Shown: in pieces, positions 18,707-27,895 of the stretch
How the letters are laid out: each line of letters begins with the position of its first letter
How positions within the stretch are numbered: position 1 is the stretch's first letter
The notes under the pieces: generated by a model
What the model was told of the DNA's origin: nothing
The model's input: only the letters and a program-made list of their open reading frames with translations
The model's database searches: none
Position numbers and translations under genes: made by a program
Source of the DNA: Roseovarius sp.
Lineage (GTDB): Bacteria > Pseudomonadota > Alphaproteobacteria > Rhodobacterales > Rhodobacteraceae
Direction of reading: 5' to 3'
DNA length: 64,000 bases
Assembly (NCBI GenBank): GCA_029212365.1
Contig: JARGOC010000003.1
Coordinates: 62,001-126,000 of the forward strand

Positions 18707-20306
18707 GCAGAAGCTTCCAATTGATCGCATCCAGCAGCGCCTCAAACGAGGCATCCACTATGTTTGGGCTGACCCCGACAGTTGACCAACGCCGCCCCTG
18801 CCCGTCTTCGCTGTCGATGATGACGCGCGTGACCGCCTCGGTGCCGCCTTGGGTGATGCGGACCTTGAAATCGACCAGATGCACATCGGCAATGGCGGCC
18901 TGATAGCGGCCCAAATCCTTGGCCAGGGCTTTGCTCAGGGCGTTCACCGGGCCACGATCGCAGCCAATCCCATCCATGGATTCGCTAACCGAGAGCTTCT
19001 TTTCGCCGTCCACTTTGACCACGACCACCGCCTCGGAGAGTGATATCATCTGGTCGTATTTGTTTTTGCGCCGCTCCACTGTGACCTTATAGCGTTTGAC
19101 CTCAAAAAACTGCGGCATCTGGCCCAAAACCTCACGGGCCAGCAGTTCAAAACTGGCCTGCGCACTGTCGTAGGTATAGCCGCGGTCTTCGCGCAATTTG
19201 ATCTCTTCCAGGATGCGTGGCAGGGCCGGATCATCGTCCGCCACCTTAATGCCAGCTTCGGCCAGACGGCGGCGCAGATTGGACTGGCCCGCCTGATTGG
19301 ACATCGGGATGATGCGCCCGTTGCCGACACTCTGAGGGTCGATATGTTCATAGGTGCTGGGGTCTTTGTTGATGGCACTGGCGTGCAGCCCCGCTTTGTG
19401 GGCAAAGGCCGAGGCACCAACATAGGCCGCCTGACGCAAAGGCACGCGGTTCAGGATATCATCCAGCTGCCGGCTGGCTTGCGTCAGCCCTTCAAGAGCC
19501 TCGGGCGTGACACCTATTTCATATTGGCTGGCATAGGGTTCTTTCAACAACAGTGTCGGGATCAGCGACGTCAGGTTGGCATTGCCGCAGCGCTCGCCCA
19601 GCCCGTTCAGGGTGCCTTGGATTTGCCGCGCGCCGGCATCAACTGCGGCCAGTGCGCCCGCCACTGCATTTTCAGTGTCGTTATGGGTGTGAATGCCCAG
19701 GCGATCACCTTGGATACCTGCGCCGATCACGGCTTTGGTGATGTCGTGGATATCATGTGGCAGGGTGCCGCCATTGGTGTCACACAGCACGATCCAGCGC
19801 GCGCCGGCCTCGGCGGCGGCTATCAGACAGCCCAGCGCATAATCGGGGTTGGCTTTGTAGCCATCAAAGAAGTGCTCTGCGTCAAACAGTGCCTCGCGCC
19901 CCTGCCCCACCAGATGACTGATGGAGGCGGCGATATTGGCGGTGTTTTCTTCCAATGTGGTGCCCAGCACCTTGGTGACGTGAAAATCATGCGACTTGCC
20001 CACAAGGCAGACCGCAGGCGTGCCGGCATTCAGCACGGCCGCCAGCACATCGTCATTTTGCGCCGAGCGCCCGGAGCGTTTGGTCATGCCAAAGGCGGTC
20101 ATCGTGGCGCGGGTTTTGGGGGCTGCGTCAAAAAATGCGCTGTCGGTGGGGTTCGCCCCCGGCCAGCCACCTTCGATGTAATCGAGGCCCAGCGCATCCA
20201 GCGTTTCGGCGATCTGTTGCTTTTCCGACGTGGAAAACTGCACCCCTTGGGTTTGCTGGCCGTCACGCAGAGTGGTGTCATAAAGGAAAAGGCGTTGTTT
20301 GGTCAT
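18696..20306 (-). CDS. cimA: (R)-citramalate synthase
   Basis: A 536-residue enzyme that condenses pyruvate and acetyl-CoA to citramalate, opening the threonine-independent route to isoleucine. The N-terminal DTTLRDGQQTQG is the catalytic motif, HTHNDTENAVAGALAAVDAG supplies metal ligands, and the GLGERCGNANL segment follows. The C-terminal LeuA-dimer-type regulatory domain (about 400-536) is present, consistent with feedback inhibition. The length and the EGGWPGANP segment favour CimA over LeuA. AGGAGG five bases before ATG fixes the start. It lies between cysS and the squalene/phytoene-synthase-like gene. Confidence 0.92.
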   Translation of the reverse strand: MTKQRLFLYDTTLRDGQQTQGVQFSTSEKQQIAETLDALGLDYIEGGWPGANPTDSAFFDAAPKTRATMTAFGMTKRSGRSAQNDDVLAAVLNAGTPAVCLVGKSHDFHVTKVLGTTLEENTANIAASISHLVGQGREALFDAEHFFDGYKANPDYALGCLIAAAEAGARWIVLCDTNGGTLPHDIHDITKAVIGAGIQGDRLGIHTHNDTENAVAGALAAVDAGARQIQGTLNGLGERCGNANLTSLIPTLLLKEPYASQYEIGVTPEALEGLTQASRQLDDILNRVPLRQAAYVGASAFAHKAGLHASAINKDPSTYEHIDPQSVGNGRIIPMSNQAGQSNLRRRLAEAGIKVADDDPALPRILEEIKLREDRGYTYDSAQASFELLAREVLGQMPQFFEVKRYKVTVERRKNKYDQMISLSEAVVVVKVDGEKKLSVSESMDGIGCDRGPVNALSKALAKDLGRYQAAIADVHLVDFKVRITQGGTEAVTRVIIDSEDGQGRRWSTVGVSPNIVDASFEALLDAINWKLLREQ

Positions 20307-20435
20307 GGGTGCCTCCTGCCTTGGGCTTGGTTTGCGGCCACAGGACCAAATTGGGCAGAAAGGCCCCGGATCAAGCCCGGAACATGTGTGCGCCGTACCG
20401 GTAATTCGTGGCCCCAGCCGTGTCGCTTGCGGCAC

Positions 20436-20498
20436 GGCCAGCCCCCGACCGCCCCCCAGGGCGGGGGCTTCACCCCCACCCGCGGCCGGGGGCTGGCC
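20436..20498. repeat. Large GC-rich palindrome between cysS and cimA
   Basis: Two 15-bp arms, GGCCAGCCCCCGACC at 20436-20450 and GGCCGGGGGCTGGCC at 20484-20498, are complementary except for one position. The interior holds a further G-run/C-run pair (GGGGG-CTTCA-CCCCC). A separate shorter hairpin, CCGTGTCGC-TT-GCGGCACGG, lies just to the left at 20419-20438. It starts 17 bases after the cysS stop in the leftward direction. It may end or process the cysS transcript, though no T-run follows. Confidence 0.7.
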
Positions 20499-20514
20499 TT
20501 TAGTGCTTGCAACA

Positions 20515-21912
20515 TCATTGCAGAGCCTCCAGCTTGGCGCGATCAAAGTCTGAACCGGGCACCAGTTCCACACCGTCTTTGCTTATGCGCACCTCAATGC
20601 CTGCGTCGATCAGTGCGGCTTTCAGACGGTCCACCTCTGAGAAATCCTTCGATGCCATGGCCGTGGCACGCAGCTGGTTGAACAGGGCAGTATTGGCGGA
20701 CAAAAGCTCTTCATTTTGTGCAAGCAGAGACGCGTCTCGTGCCCGACGGTCCTGAACAAACTTTGGGTTCACCAGTTCAAAGCCAAGAAACCGCGCCGAA
20801 GCGATCAGATCTGCGTCGCGCCCTTGCTTGTGCAAGCGCCCAAGGACATCCAGCGCGCCTTTCGTGTTCAGGTCATCCGACAGCGCATCAATTATTTCAG
20901 GGTCAACTTGCCCGCCTTTGGGTGGCTCTGCATCGCGCGACCACTTTGTAAGAGTATCGAGAGCTTCCAGTGCCTTCTTCTCAGTCCAATCCATCGGCTT
21001 GCGATAATGCGTGCTGAGAAACACAAACCGGATCACCTCGCCGGGCACGCCTTGGTCCAGCAGATCCCGCACGGTAAAGAAATTGCCCAGGGACTTGGAC
21101 ATCTTCTTGCCCTCGACTTGCAACATCTCATTGTGCATCCAGTATTTCGCGAACCCGCCCGAGGGGTTGGCGCAGCAGCTTTGGGCGATTTCGTTTTCGT
21201 GGTGTGGAAACGTCAGATCATACCCGCCGCCATGGATGTCAAAGCTCTCGCCCAGCAACTCATATGACATGACCGAGCATTCAATATGCCAGCCCGGACG
21301 CCCAACGCCCCAAGGCGAAGGCCATCCCGGTTGATCGTCCGAAGACGGCTTCCACAGGACAAAATCCATCGGGTCTTCTTTGTAAGGCGCCACTTCAACC
21401 CGGGCACCGGCGATCATATCATCAACAGAGCGCCCCGACAGGCGGCCATATTCCGCATAAGAGCGCACCCGAAACAGCACATGGCCGTCACGTTCATAGG
21501 CGTGACCATTGGCAATCAACCTTTCGATCATTGTGATCATTTGCGGGATGTATTGCGTGGCGCGTGGTACCTCATTGGGTTCCAGCGCGCCAAGGGCTGC
21601 CATATCATCAAAGAACCACTGAGTGGTTTGGGTGGTGATATCGCTGATCGTGCGTCCGGTTTCAGCGGCACGCGCATTGATCTTGTCCTCGACATCGGTG
21701 ATGTTGCGCACATAGGTGACATGATCCGGCCCATAGACATGGCGCAGCAGGCGAAACAGCACATCAAACACAATCACCGGGCGCGCGTTGCCCAGATGTG
21801 CGCGGTCATACACCGTGGGGCCGCAGACATACATCTGTACGTTTTTGTCGTAATGAGGCTCGAACACTTCTTTGGTCCGGGACATGGTGTTGTGCAGTGT
21901 GATCTTGGTCAT
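20515..21912 (-). CDS. cysS: Cysteinyl-tRNA synthetase
   Basis: A 465-residue class I aminoacyl-tRNA synthetase that charges tRNA-Cys. The HIGH-type motif is HLGNAR near residues 38-43, close to the zinc-binding cysteine in [10 protein letters not shown]. The other zinc ligands are suggested by the WHIECS and HHENEIAQS segments. The KMSKS loop appears exactly as [10 protein letters not shown]. The ATG at 21912 gives MTKITLHNT, the normal start. It is separated by 208 bp of palindrome-rich DNA from cimA. Confidence 0.97.
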   Translation of the reverse strand: MTKITLHNTMSRTKEVFEPHYDKNVQMYVCGPTVYDRAHLGNARPVIVFDVLFRLLRHVYGPDHVTYVRNITDVEDKINARAAETGRTISDITTQTTQWFFDDMAALGALEPNEVPRATQYIPQMITMIERLIANGHAYERDGHVLFRVRSYAEYGRLSGRSVDDMIAGARVEVAPYKEDPMDFVLWKPSSDDQPGWPSPWGVGRPGWHIECSVMSYELLGESFDIHGGGYDLTFPHHENEIAQSCCANPSGGFAKYWMHNEMLQVEGKKMSKSLGNFFTVRDLLDQGVPGEVIRFVFLSTHYRKPMDWTEKKALEALDTLTKWSRDAEPPKGGQVDPEIIDALSDDLNTKGALDVLGRLHKQGRDADLIASARFLGFELVNPKFVQDRRARDASLLAQNEELLSANTALFNQLRATAMASKDFSEVDRLKAALIDAGIEVRISKDGVELVPGSDFDRAKLEALQ

Positions 21913-22109
21913 TGTGGCCCTCGTGCGCGCATGGGTTCGCTCGCGGCGGGCTTAGCAACTATGTGTCTTGGATGGAATAGAAGACCGGCCCGCGCAGCTA
22001 TGTTAGCGGGTAATGCAGCAAATAATGATGGTTGCGGTCGTCATGGGGCGACCATAGGCGGGCCGCCCCTGTTGGTCAAGTTGATCTGCTAATCCCGATC
22101 TGGCCGAAA

Positions 22110-22487
22110 TCAGGGAGCATAATGCACCACCTCAAATTCAATCTGATCTGGGCCATCAAAGTAAAACCGGGTGCCCGGTTCGTAATCTGCATGGCTGTGT
22201 GGCGTGTACCCGGCTGCCTTGATCCGGGCCTCGGTGGCGTTGATATCATCGACCACCACCCCCACATGGTTCAGCCCCGCAATCATCGCATAGTGATCCC
22301 CACGCGGTGTCAGCGGCTTGTCGGGGCGATAGAGCGCCAGATAGCTGTCGTCATCCCCCACATGCACAGTATAGCCATTGTCCTTGGCCTCTCCTGCCCA
22401 GCGCACATGCCAGCCAAACAGCTTGCACAGGATGGCGGCGCTGTCATCCGGGTTGGGCACGGTGATGTTCATATGTTCCAGTTTCAT
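22110..22487 (-). CDS. VOC family (glyoxalase/bleomycin-resistance-like) protein
   Basis: A 125-residue single-unit vicinal oxygen chelate protein. The N-terminal LEHMNITVPNPDDSAAIL and the second half GLNHVGVVVDDINATEARI show the paired beta-alpha-beta-beta-beta modules, ending in the strand FYFDGPDQIEFEVVHY, whose glutamates are possible metal ligands. The substrate is unknown. AAAGGA lies ten bases before the ATG at 22487. It is divergent from soxR across 82 bp that contain a SoxR-type operator, so it is probably a SoxR target induced by redox-active compounds. Confidence 0.85.
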   Translation of the reverse strand: MKLEHMNITVPNPDDSAAILCKLFGWHVRWAGEAKDNGYTVHVGDDDSYLALYRPDKPLTPRGDHYAMIAGLNHVGVVVDDINATEARIKAAGYTPHSHADYEPGTRFYFDGPDQIEFEVVHYAP

Positions 22488-22533
22488 CGAGGTCGTCCTT
22501 TGATATTGATTCTGTTGTATTTCCAAGGTATTT

Positions 22534-22551
22534 CTTCAAGTATACTTTAAG
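22534..22551. promoter_or_regulatory. Predicted SoxR operator in the soxR/VOC intergenic region
   Basis: The 18-bp CTTCAAGTATACTTTAAG is an imperfect palindrome matching the SoxR box consensus CCTCAAGTTAACTTGAGG at 13 of 18 positions. On the minus strand it lies inside a candidate promoter, TTGTCT and TACCTT separated by 19 bp. That long spacer is characteristic of MerR/SoxR-activated promoters. The promoter reads into the VOC gene. Confidence 0.7.
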
Positions 22552-22569
22552 ACAAGGGTGAATTTTCCT

Positions 22570-23040
22570 ATGCCATCCAGACGCTTAGCAAATCGCGGCC
22601 TGTCCATCGGCTATGTGGCACAGCGCACTGGCCTCGCCACGTCGGCCATTCGGTATTACGAGGACGAGGGCCTTGTGTCCCCTGATCGCAATGACGCCGG
22701 GCACCGGCGGTATGAGCGTGCGGACCTGCGCAGGTTGTCATTTGTGATGATCAGCCAGGACCTGGGCTTTGGCATTGCCGAGATCCGTCAGGCCCTGGCC
22801 TCTCTGCCCGATGGGCGCACGCCAACCAAGGCAGACTGGGCGCGGATTTCTAACCGGTTTGGCCGGGTATTGGATGCGCGGATCACCCAGATGCAGGCGC
22901 TACGCAACAGGCTGGACGGCTGTATCGGCTGCGGCTGCCTGTCGCTGAAAACCTGTGCTCTTTATAACCCGCGTGACCGGGCCGCCAAACGCGGCGCTGG
23001 CCCGCGGTATCTGATGGGGGATAGGGCAGTCGTAGATTAA
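22570..23040 (+). CDS. soxR: Redox-sensitive transcriptional activator SoxR
   Basis: A 156-residue MerR-family regulator. The DNA-binding helix-turn-helix is near residues 12-50 (LSIGYVAQRTGLATSAIRYY then GHRRYERADLRRL), followed by a dimerisation helix. The [2Fe-2S] ligand set C118-x2-C121-x-C123-x5-C129 (CIGCGCLSLKTC) is exactly that of SoxR and separates it from other MerR proteins. The ATG at 22570 has AAGGGTG nine bases upstream; a GTG at 22558 is an alternative. No soxS is nearby, which is normal outside enterics, where SoxR controls a few genes directly. Confidence 0.97.
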   Translation: MPSRRLANRGLSIGYVAQRTGLATSAIRYYEDEGLVSPDRNDAGHRRYERADLRRLSFVMISQDLGFGIAEIRQALASLPDGRTPTKADWARISNRFGRVLDARITQMQALRNRLDGCIGCGCLSLKTCALYNPRDRAAKRGAGPRYLMGDRAVVD

Positions 23041-23141
23041 GCCGCAACCCCGGCGGATCGCCTTGGGTCGATGGTAGCTGTGCCGGACGGAGCTGACATT
23101 GCAAAAAATCTATTCTAATGTTTCGCAGAGGAGGAACAGCG

Positions 23142-23531
23142 ATGTCAGAGCGACTTTCTGGTGGATGCAAATGTGGGTCCGTTCGCTATGAAGGCACCCG
23201 TTTGGATGCCCCCGCGTTTCGTTGCCACTGTCGTGATTGCCAACAACTTACCGGCTCGGGTCATTCAGAGATGATGCCACTTGCACTGGAAGATTTCACG
23301 ATTACCGACACCTGCAAAATATACGAGATGTCGGGCGGATCGGGTCAATCTACCTTCAGCGGTTTCTGTCCGACTTGCGGGTCTCAGGTTACGCGGAATA
23401 GCCAACGAATGAGTGATCGGATATACGTACACGCGTCTTCATTGGACGATCCCGGCAAGTATAGACCCGAAAAATCGATCTACCCGAATTCTGCGCAGGT
23501 GTGGGATGAAGCAGCGATCATAAAAGGGTAA
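23142..23531 (+). CDS. GFA family protein (CENP-V/GFA zinc domain)
   Basis: A 129-residue protein of the GFA family, named after glutathione-dependent formaldehyde-activating enzyme; most members have no proven activity. Seven cysteines typical of its zinc sites are visible: CKCGSVRYEG, CHCRDCQQLTGS and CPTCGSQV. AGGAGG seven bases before the ATG at 23142 sets the start. It follows soxR on the same strand after about 100 bp, but I see no evidence of co-regulation. Confidence 0.9.
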   Translation: MSERLSGGCKCGSVRYEGTRLDAPAFRCHCRDCQQLTGSGHSEMMPLALEDFTITDTCKIYEMSGGSGQSTFSGFCPTCGSQVTRNSQRMSDRIYVHASSLDDPGKYRPEKSIYPNSAQVWDEAAIIKG

Positions 23532-23669
23532 CTATGGGCTCAAAGCAGCCCCTCAGCACATATGAGAAATCACCCACGCCATGCTGCCCCAGATTTCCCG
23601 GCTTGACAGTTCTGCATCTCCCTGACCTTCTCGCCCAAGCTGACGATGCGTTTTGGCAAGAGGTGTAAC

Positions 23670-24845
23670 ATGCAGGTATCAAACAGAGTCAGGGGCATCA
23701 TCGGTGATGGCTCGGACGGATGGGATGTGTATTACCGCGCCAGGCAGATGGATGCGGATGGCATCAATGTCACCCATCTGACGATTGGCGAACACGACAT
23801 TCGCACCGATCCCACCATCCTTGATGCGATGCATGCCGCCGCCCTTGCCGGCCACACCGGCTATTCTATGTTCAACGGCAATCTCAATCTGCGCGAGATC
23901 ATCGCCAGCCGTGTTGCTGAACGCACTGGCGTGGCCACCACACCTGACAATGTGCTGGTGGTGCCCGGCGGTCAGGCGGGCCTTTTTGCCACCCATATGG
24001 CCACTTGTGATCCCGGTGATCATGCGCTGTTCATTGATCCCTATTACGCCACTTATCCGGGGACCATTCGCAGTGTCGGGGCCATTCCCGTGCCCATACG
24101 GGCCAGCGCGGACCATATGTTTCAACCTGATCCAAGCGATATTGCCAAGGCGGCCAAAGACGGCGCTGCAAGCCTGCTGATCAATTCCCCCAACAACCCC
24201 ACCGGCGTGGTTTATTCGCAAGGTACAATGCAAGGTATCGCGCAGACCTGCCGAGACCACGATATTTGGCTGATCTCAGACGAAGTGTATGACACCCAAC
24301 TGTGGGAGGGCACACATATCACCCCGCGCGCCCTGCCCGGTATGGACGAGCGCACGCTGGTTATTGGCTCATTGTCGAAATCCCACGCCATGACCGGCAG
24401 CCGTATTGGCTGGATTGTTGGCCCAGAGGACGCGATACAGCGCATGGGCGATCTGCTGACCAACACCACCTACGGCGTTGCCGGTTTTGTGCAAGAGGCC
24501 GCCTGCTTTGCCCTGACACAAGGCGCGGCGTTTGAGGCCCGCATTGCCGAACCGTTCCGCCGACGCCGCGATCTGGTGTTGGCGCAGGTGGCGCGCCAAA
24601 ACGTGGTGCGTGCCATCCCGGCTGATGGGGCGATGTATATCATGCTGGATATTCGCGCCACCGGCCTGAGCGGCGAGTCATTCGCCACCAAATTGCTCGA
24701 CACCCACCATGTGGCCGTCATGCCCGGCGAAAGCTTTGGCGAGGCTGCGGCAGGCCATCTGCGCGTGGCCCTGACTGTGGCCGATGATAGGTTAGTAGCC
24801 GCTGTTGCACAGCTTCTCGATCTGGCCCGCACATGCGCCTTGTGA
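23670..24845 (+). CDS. PLP-dependent aminotransferase, AruH-like
   Basis: A 391-residue fold-type I (class I/II) aminotransferase. The Schiff-base lysine is at about 237 in SLSKSHAMTGSRIGW; other family marks are INSPNNPTG near 171-179 and the C-terminal VAVMPGESFG. The N-terminus (GDGSDGWDVYYRA) and several motifs resemble arginine:pyruvate transaminase AruH, but substrate preference cannot be fixed by eye. The ATG at 23670 is preceded by GAGGTG. The next gene on the strand is the MttB-family gene 267 bp on, leaving open a joint role in amine or betaine catabolism. Confidence 0.88.
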   Translation: MQVSNRVRGIIGDGSDGWDVYYRARQMDADGINVTHLTIGEHDIRTDPTILDAMHAAALAGHTGYSMFNGNLNLREIIASRVAERTGVATTPDNVLVVPGGQAGLFATHMATCDPGDHALFIDPYYATYPGTIRSVGAIPVPIRASADHMFQPDPSDIAKAAKDGAASLLINSPNNPTGVVYSQGTMQGIAQTCRDHDIWLISDEVYDTQLWEGTHITPRALPGMDERTLVIGSLSKSHAMTGSRIGWIVGPEDAIQRMGDLLTNTTYGVAGFVQEAACFALTQGAAFEARIAEPFRRRRDLVLAQVARQNVVRAIPADGAMYIMLDIRATGLSGESFATKLLDTHHVAVMPGESFGEAAAGHLRVALTVADDRLVAAVAQLLDLARTCAL

Positions 24846-25112
24846 GGCGCGCCATCCCCCACGCCCATAAAATAGGCAACTTCTGGTCGCTTTCAGACCT
24901 GGCGTCGCAAACAGAACAGACTTTACCTTCTGTACAGCAAGGCTGATCTCAGTTTTTTTCGGAGAGCGGCCATGACGCCGATTTGCAAAATTGCTGTGAT
25001 TGTGCGGACCATCGGCGCCCAGCGGGGCCGGGCTGCGCGTGGACGACCCCAAGAGAGCATCACATTGTGACCTCTCTTAACATCGACAGTCCACCACAGG
25101 ATGACCAACCAC

Positions 25113-26651
25113 ATGACAGCTTCTCCATCCCGCCGCTCAGGCGGCCGCGCCGCCCGCAAAGCTCTGCGTTCCGCCGCCCCTCCCGAAGATCAACGCTCCA
25201 TCCGCCCCGGCATGGAGGGCGGCACCTTCCGCCCCCTGACCCAAAGCGACATGGAGCGCATTCATCAAACCGCTCTGGAGGCTCTGGAACAGATCGGCAT
25301 GGCCGATGCCCCGCCCAGCGGGATTGAACACCTGACAGGCGCCGGAGCAATCCTGGGCGATGATGGCCGCATCCGATTTCCCCGCGCATTGATCGAAGAT
25401 ATGCTGGCCAAGGCCAACCGTTCAATCACGCTGTGTGCTCGTGATCCGCAGCATGATCTGACGCTCTCTGGCGCACGGGTGCACTATGGCACCGCCGGAG
25501 CGGCTGTGCATGTGGTGGATGTCGCGGGCAATGAATACCGCGAAAGCACCGTACAAGACCTGCATGACGCCGCGCGCATTTGCGATGTGCTGGACAATAT
25601 CCACTTTCTGCAACGTCCAATGGTATGCCGCGACATCACCGACAATATGGAAATGGACCTGAACACGGTCTATGCCAGCGCGGCCGGCACCCTAAAACAC
25701 ATCGGAACATCCTTCACCGAGCCCCACCATGTAAAACCCGCATTGGACATGCTGCATATGATTGCAGGTGGCGAAGACAAATGGCGCGACCGCCCTTTCA
25801 TGAGCAACTCCAATTGCTTCGTTGTCCCACCGATGAAATTCGCCACTGAATCCTGTCAGGTGATGGAGGAATGCATCAAAGGCGGCATGCCGGTTTTGCT
25901 GTTGTCGGCGGGCATGGCGGGGGCCACAAACCCCTCCACCATCGCAGGCGCCATTGCGCAGGCCTGTGCTGAATGTCTGGCTGGGCTGGTCTATGTCAAC
26001 GCCGTGCAACCGGGCCACCCGGCCATCTTTGGCACCTGGCCCTTTGGGCTGGATCTGCGCTCAGGGGCGATGTCGATCGGGTCGGCTGAACAGGCTTTGC
26101 TCACTGCGGGTTGCGCGCAGATGCACCAGTTCTACAACGTGCCGGGCGGGGCCGCGGCTGGCGCCTCCGACAGCAAAATGCCCGATATGCAAGCCGGTTG
26201 GGAACAAATGTGCACCAATGTTCTGGCCGGCCTGTCGGGCGTCAATATGGTGTATGAGGCCGCAGGCATGCACGCTTCACTGCTTGGGTTTTGCCACGAA
26301 AGCCTGATCCTTGGGAATGACCTGATCGGCCATGCCATGCGCTGCGTACGCGGCGTCGAAGTGGATGACGACACATTGGCACTAGAGCAAATCCGCGATG
26401 TCTGCCTGAACGGACCGGGCCACTATTTGGGCACCGATGAAACCCTGGCGCGCATGCAATCAGACTACGTCTACCCGGCCCTGGGCGATCGCACCTCGCC
26501 CAAGGAATGGGCCGAAATCGGCAAACCCAATCTGGTGGCCAAAGCCACAGCGCGCAAAGAGGAGATCCTCAGCGAACGCTCCCGCGCCCGGTTTGACCCG
26601 ACGCTGGATGGCCAGATCAGGCAGGCCTTCAACATCCACCTGCCTGCATAA
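25113..26651 (+). CDS. Trimethylamine methyltransferase (MttB) family protein, non-pyrrolysine
   Basis: A 512-residue TIM-barrel methyltransferase of the MttB superfamily. In methanogens MttB has an in-frame amber codon for pyrrolysine; here the reading frame runs uninterrupted, so this is a non-pyrrolysine member. Characterised relatives demethylate glycine betaine or other quaternary amines onto a corrinoid protein. Conserved parts include PRALIEDMLAKA, SNSNCFVVPPMKFA, LLSAGMAGATNPST and PGGAAAGASDSKMPD. No corrinoid protein or second methyltransferase gene is adjacent, so the partner must be elsewhere. The start at 25113 has AGGA eleven bases upstream; ATG at 25101 is the alternative. Confidence 0.88.
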   Translation: MTASPSRRSGGRAARKALRSAAPPEDQRSIRPGMEGGTFRPLTQSDMERIHQTALEALEQIGMADAPPSGIEHLTGAGAILGDDGRIRFPRALIEDMLAKANRSITLCARDPQHDLTLSGARVHYGTAGAAVHVVDVAGNEYRESTVQDLHDAARICDVLDNIHFLQRPMVCRDITDNMEMDLNTVYASAAGTLKHIGTSFTEPHHVKPALDMLHMIAGGEDKWRDRPFMSNSNCFVVPPMKFATESCQVMEECIKGGMPVLLLSAGMAGATNPSTIAGAIAQACAECLAGLVYVNAVQPGHPAIFGTWPFGLDLRSGAMSIGSAEQALLTAGCAQMHQFYNVPGGAAAGASDSKMPDMQAGWEQMCTNVLAGLSGVNMVYEAAGMHASLLGFCHESLILGNDLIGHAMRCVRGVEVDDDTLALEQIRDVCLNGPGHYLGTDETLARMQSDYVYPALGDRTSPKEWAEIGKPNLVAKATARKEEILSERSRARFDPTLDGQIRQAFNIHLPA

Positions 26652-26676
26652 TGCCTACCTTCGGCGTGGCCCTCAT

Positions 26677-26709
26677 CATCTTCTTGCTTTAAATATCCCC
26701 GCCGGAGGC
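26677..26709 (+). repeat. 3'-flanking repeat, copy 2
   Basis: Begins 25 bases after the stop of the MttB-family gene, in the same orientation relative to the gene as the other copies. It carries CATCTTCTTG, the TAAATATCC core and CCGCCGGAGGC. Confidence 0.75.
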
Positions 26710-26824
26710 ATCCAAACATCACACCCCGCGCATCGCCCTCCATGAATGTGATCACTCACCACTGGCGTAAATCAACAAAGAGCGTGCACGCCAGGGCACT
26801 CAATAAGGTCATTTTGCGATACAC

Positions 26825-27802
26825 TTAGGGGAGCATCCACTTGCCCTGCGGCCAAAAGGCGTGAAAGGCAAACGCAAACAGCACATCATGTGCCACATCG
26901 CGCCCCGATGCATCCCGTACCCGCACCGTGCCCACATCCTTACCCTTGGCAATGCTCGCACTATCCAGCGCCGAGGCCTGCCCCGCCTCCCAGCTCAGCG
27001 TCACGCCGGCCTCAGTCACCCCGCCTTCATCGCGGATACGGGTCAGCGGCCAGGCCCGGTTGCCCACACGCACCACCCGCACCAGCGGCGGGATGCCATG
27101 CGGCGGGTTTTCACCGCTGTATAAAAACGGCTTATTCAGGCTGTCATACCCCTGATAAGGGTTCTGGCCATAGCGGCGCGCAAAATCCGGTTGCGCCATC
27201 ACCAGCCCATCGGGGTTGCGGGCCACAAACTGATCCCAGCTTTCCATCCAGCTGGGCAATTGTTTTAGCTGCGTGCCAGTCAGATCCCCGACAATCGCCA
27301 CGGCTGTGGCCTGTTGCCACCAGCTTTCGGTTTCGCGGTCATACATCACCATATCAGAATTGCGCAGCTTGCCCGACACGCCAAAGCTCAGCCTGCCCTG
27401 CTGGGTGCGCCGATCAAACACCATGGCCGAATTGCACAAAGGGCAAAACGTCACGGCCACCGGCACATGGCCCACAGTGTCATTCACTATTTCATGCCAG
27501 GTCAGATAGCGGATTGGATAGGCGCGCGCCCTGGCCCCGTTGATTTCCAGCGTGATCACCGGCTCAGTGCCTTCGATCCGCGTTTCCGAAAGGGCGTCAA
27601 TAAAAACAGGGGCGTCAATCGCGGGGATGCCATCCTTGGGCGGGCCACCCGACATGATTTCAACCCAGTTTTTCACTGTGGTTTTGTCAAAGTTGGTTTT
27701 GCTCCACTCATGTTTCCAGAAACTTGGATCAGCGGCAGCAGGACCCGCCAACAGGCCAATGGTCAGGGCGAAGATGGCAGCAAGGGATGGCACGCGCAGC
27801 AT
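26825..27802 (-). CDS. DUF3179 domain-containing exported protein
   Basis: A 325-residue protein with a signal peptide (hydrophobic residues about 5-20, likely cleavage after AAA near 24) and a DUF3179 domain. The family hallmark is the motif VTFCPLCNSAMVFDR, whose two cysteines might bind metal or form a disulfide; no function is established. Other typical segments are YPIRYLTWHEIVND, DRETESWWQQ and GENPPHGIPP. AAGGAG six bases before the ATG at 27802 defines the start. It is the last gene of a leftward group with DUF4336 and two cyclophilins, consistent with a periplasmic set. Confidence 0.9.
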   Translation of the reverse strand: MLRVPSLAAIFALTIGLLAGPAAADPSFWKHEWSKTNFDKTTVKNWVEIMSGGPPKDGIPAIDAPVFIDALSETRIEGTEPVITLEINGARARAYPIRYLTWHEIVNDTVGHVPVAVTFCPLCNSAMVFDRRTQQGRLSFGVSGKLRNSDMVMYDRETESWWQQATAVAIVGDLTGTQLKQLPSWMESWDQFVARNPDGLVMAQPDFARRYGQNPYQGYDSLNKPFLYSGENPPHGIPPLVRVVRVGNRAWPLTRIRDEGGVTEAGVTLSWEAGQASALDSASIAKGKDVGTVRVRDASGRDVAHDVLFAFAFHAFWPQGKWMLP

Positions 27803-27895
27803 GGGGCACTCCTTTGGGTGAGGCCACGTTATGATGCGGGCACGCAGCGCGTTTGCATAGCCCATCGCACGCGATTGTGACGAAAGGTGCGCCGC

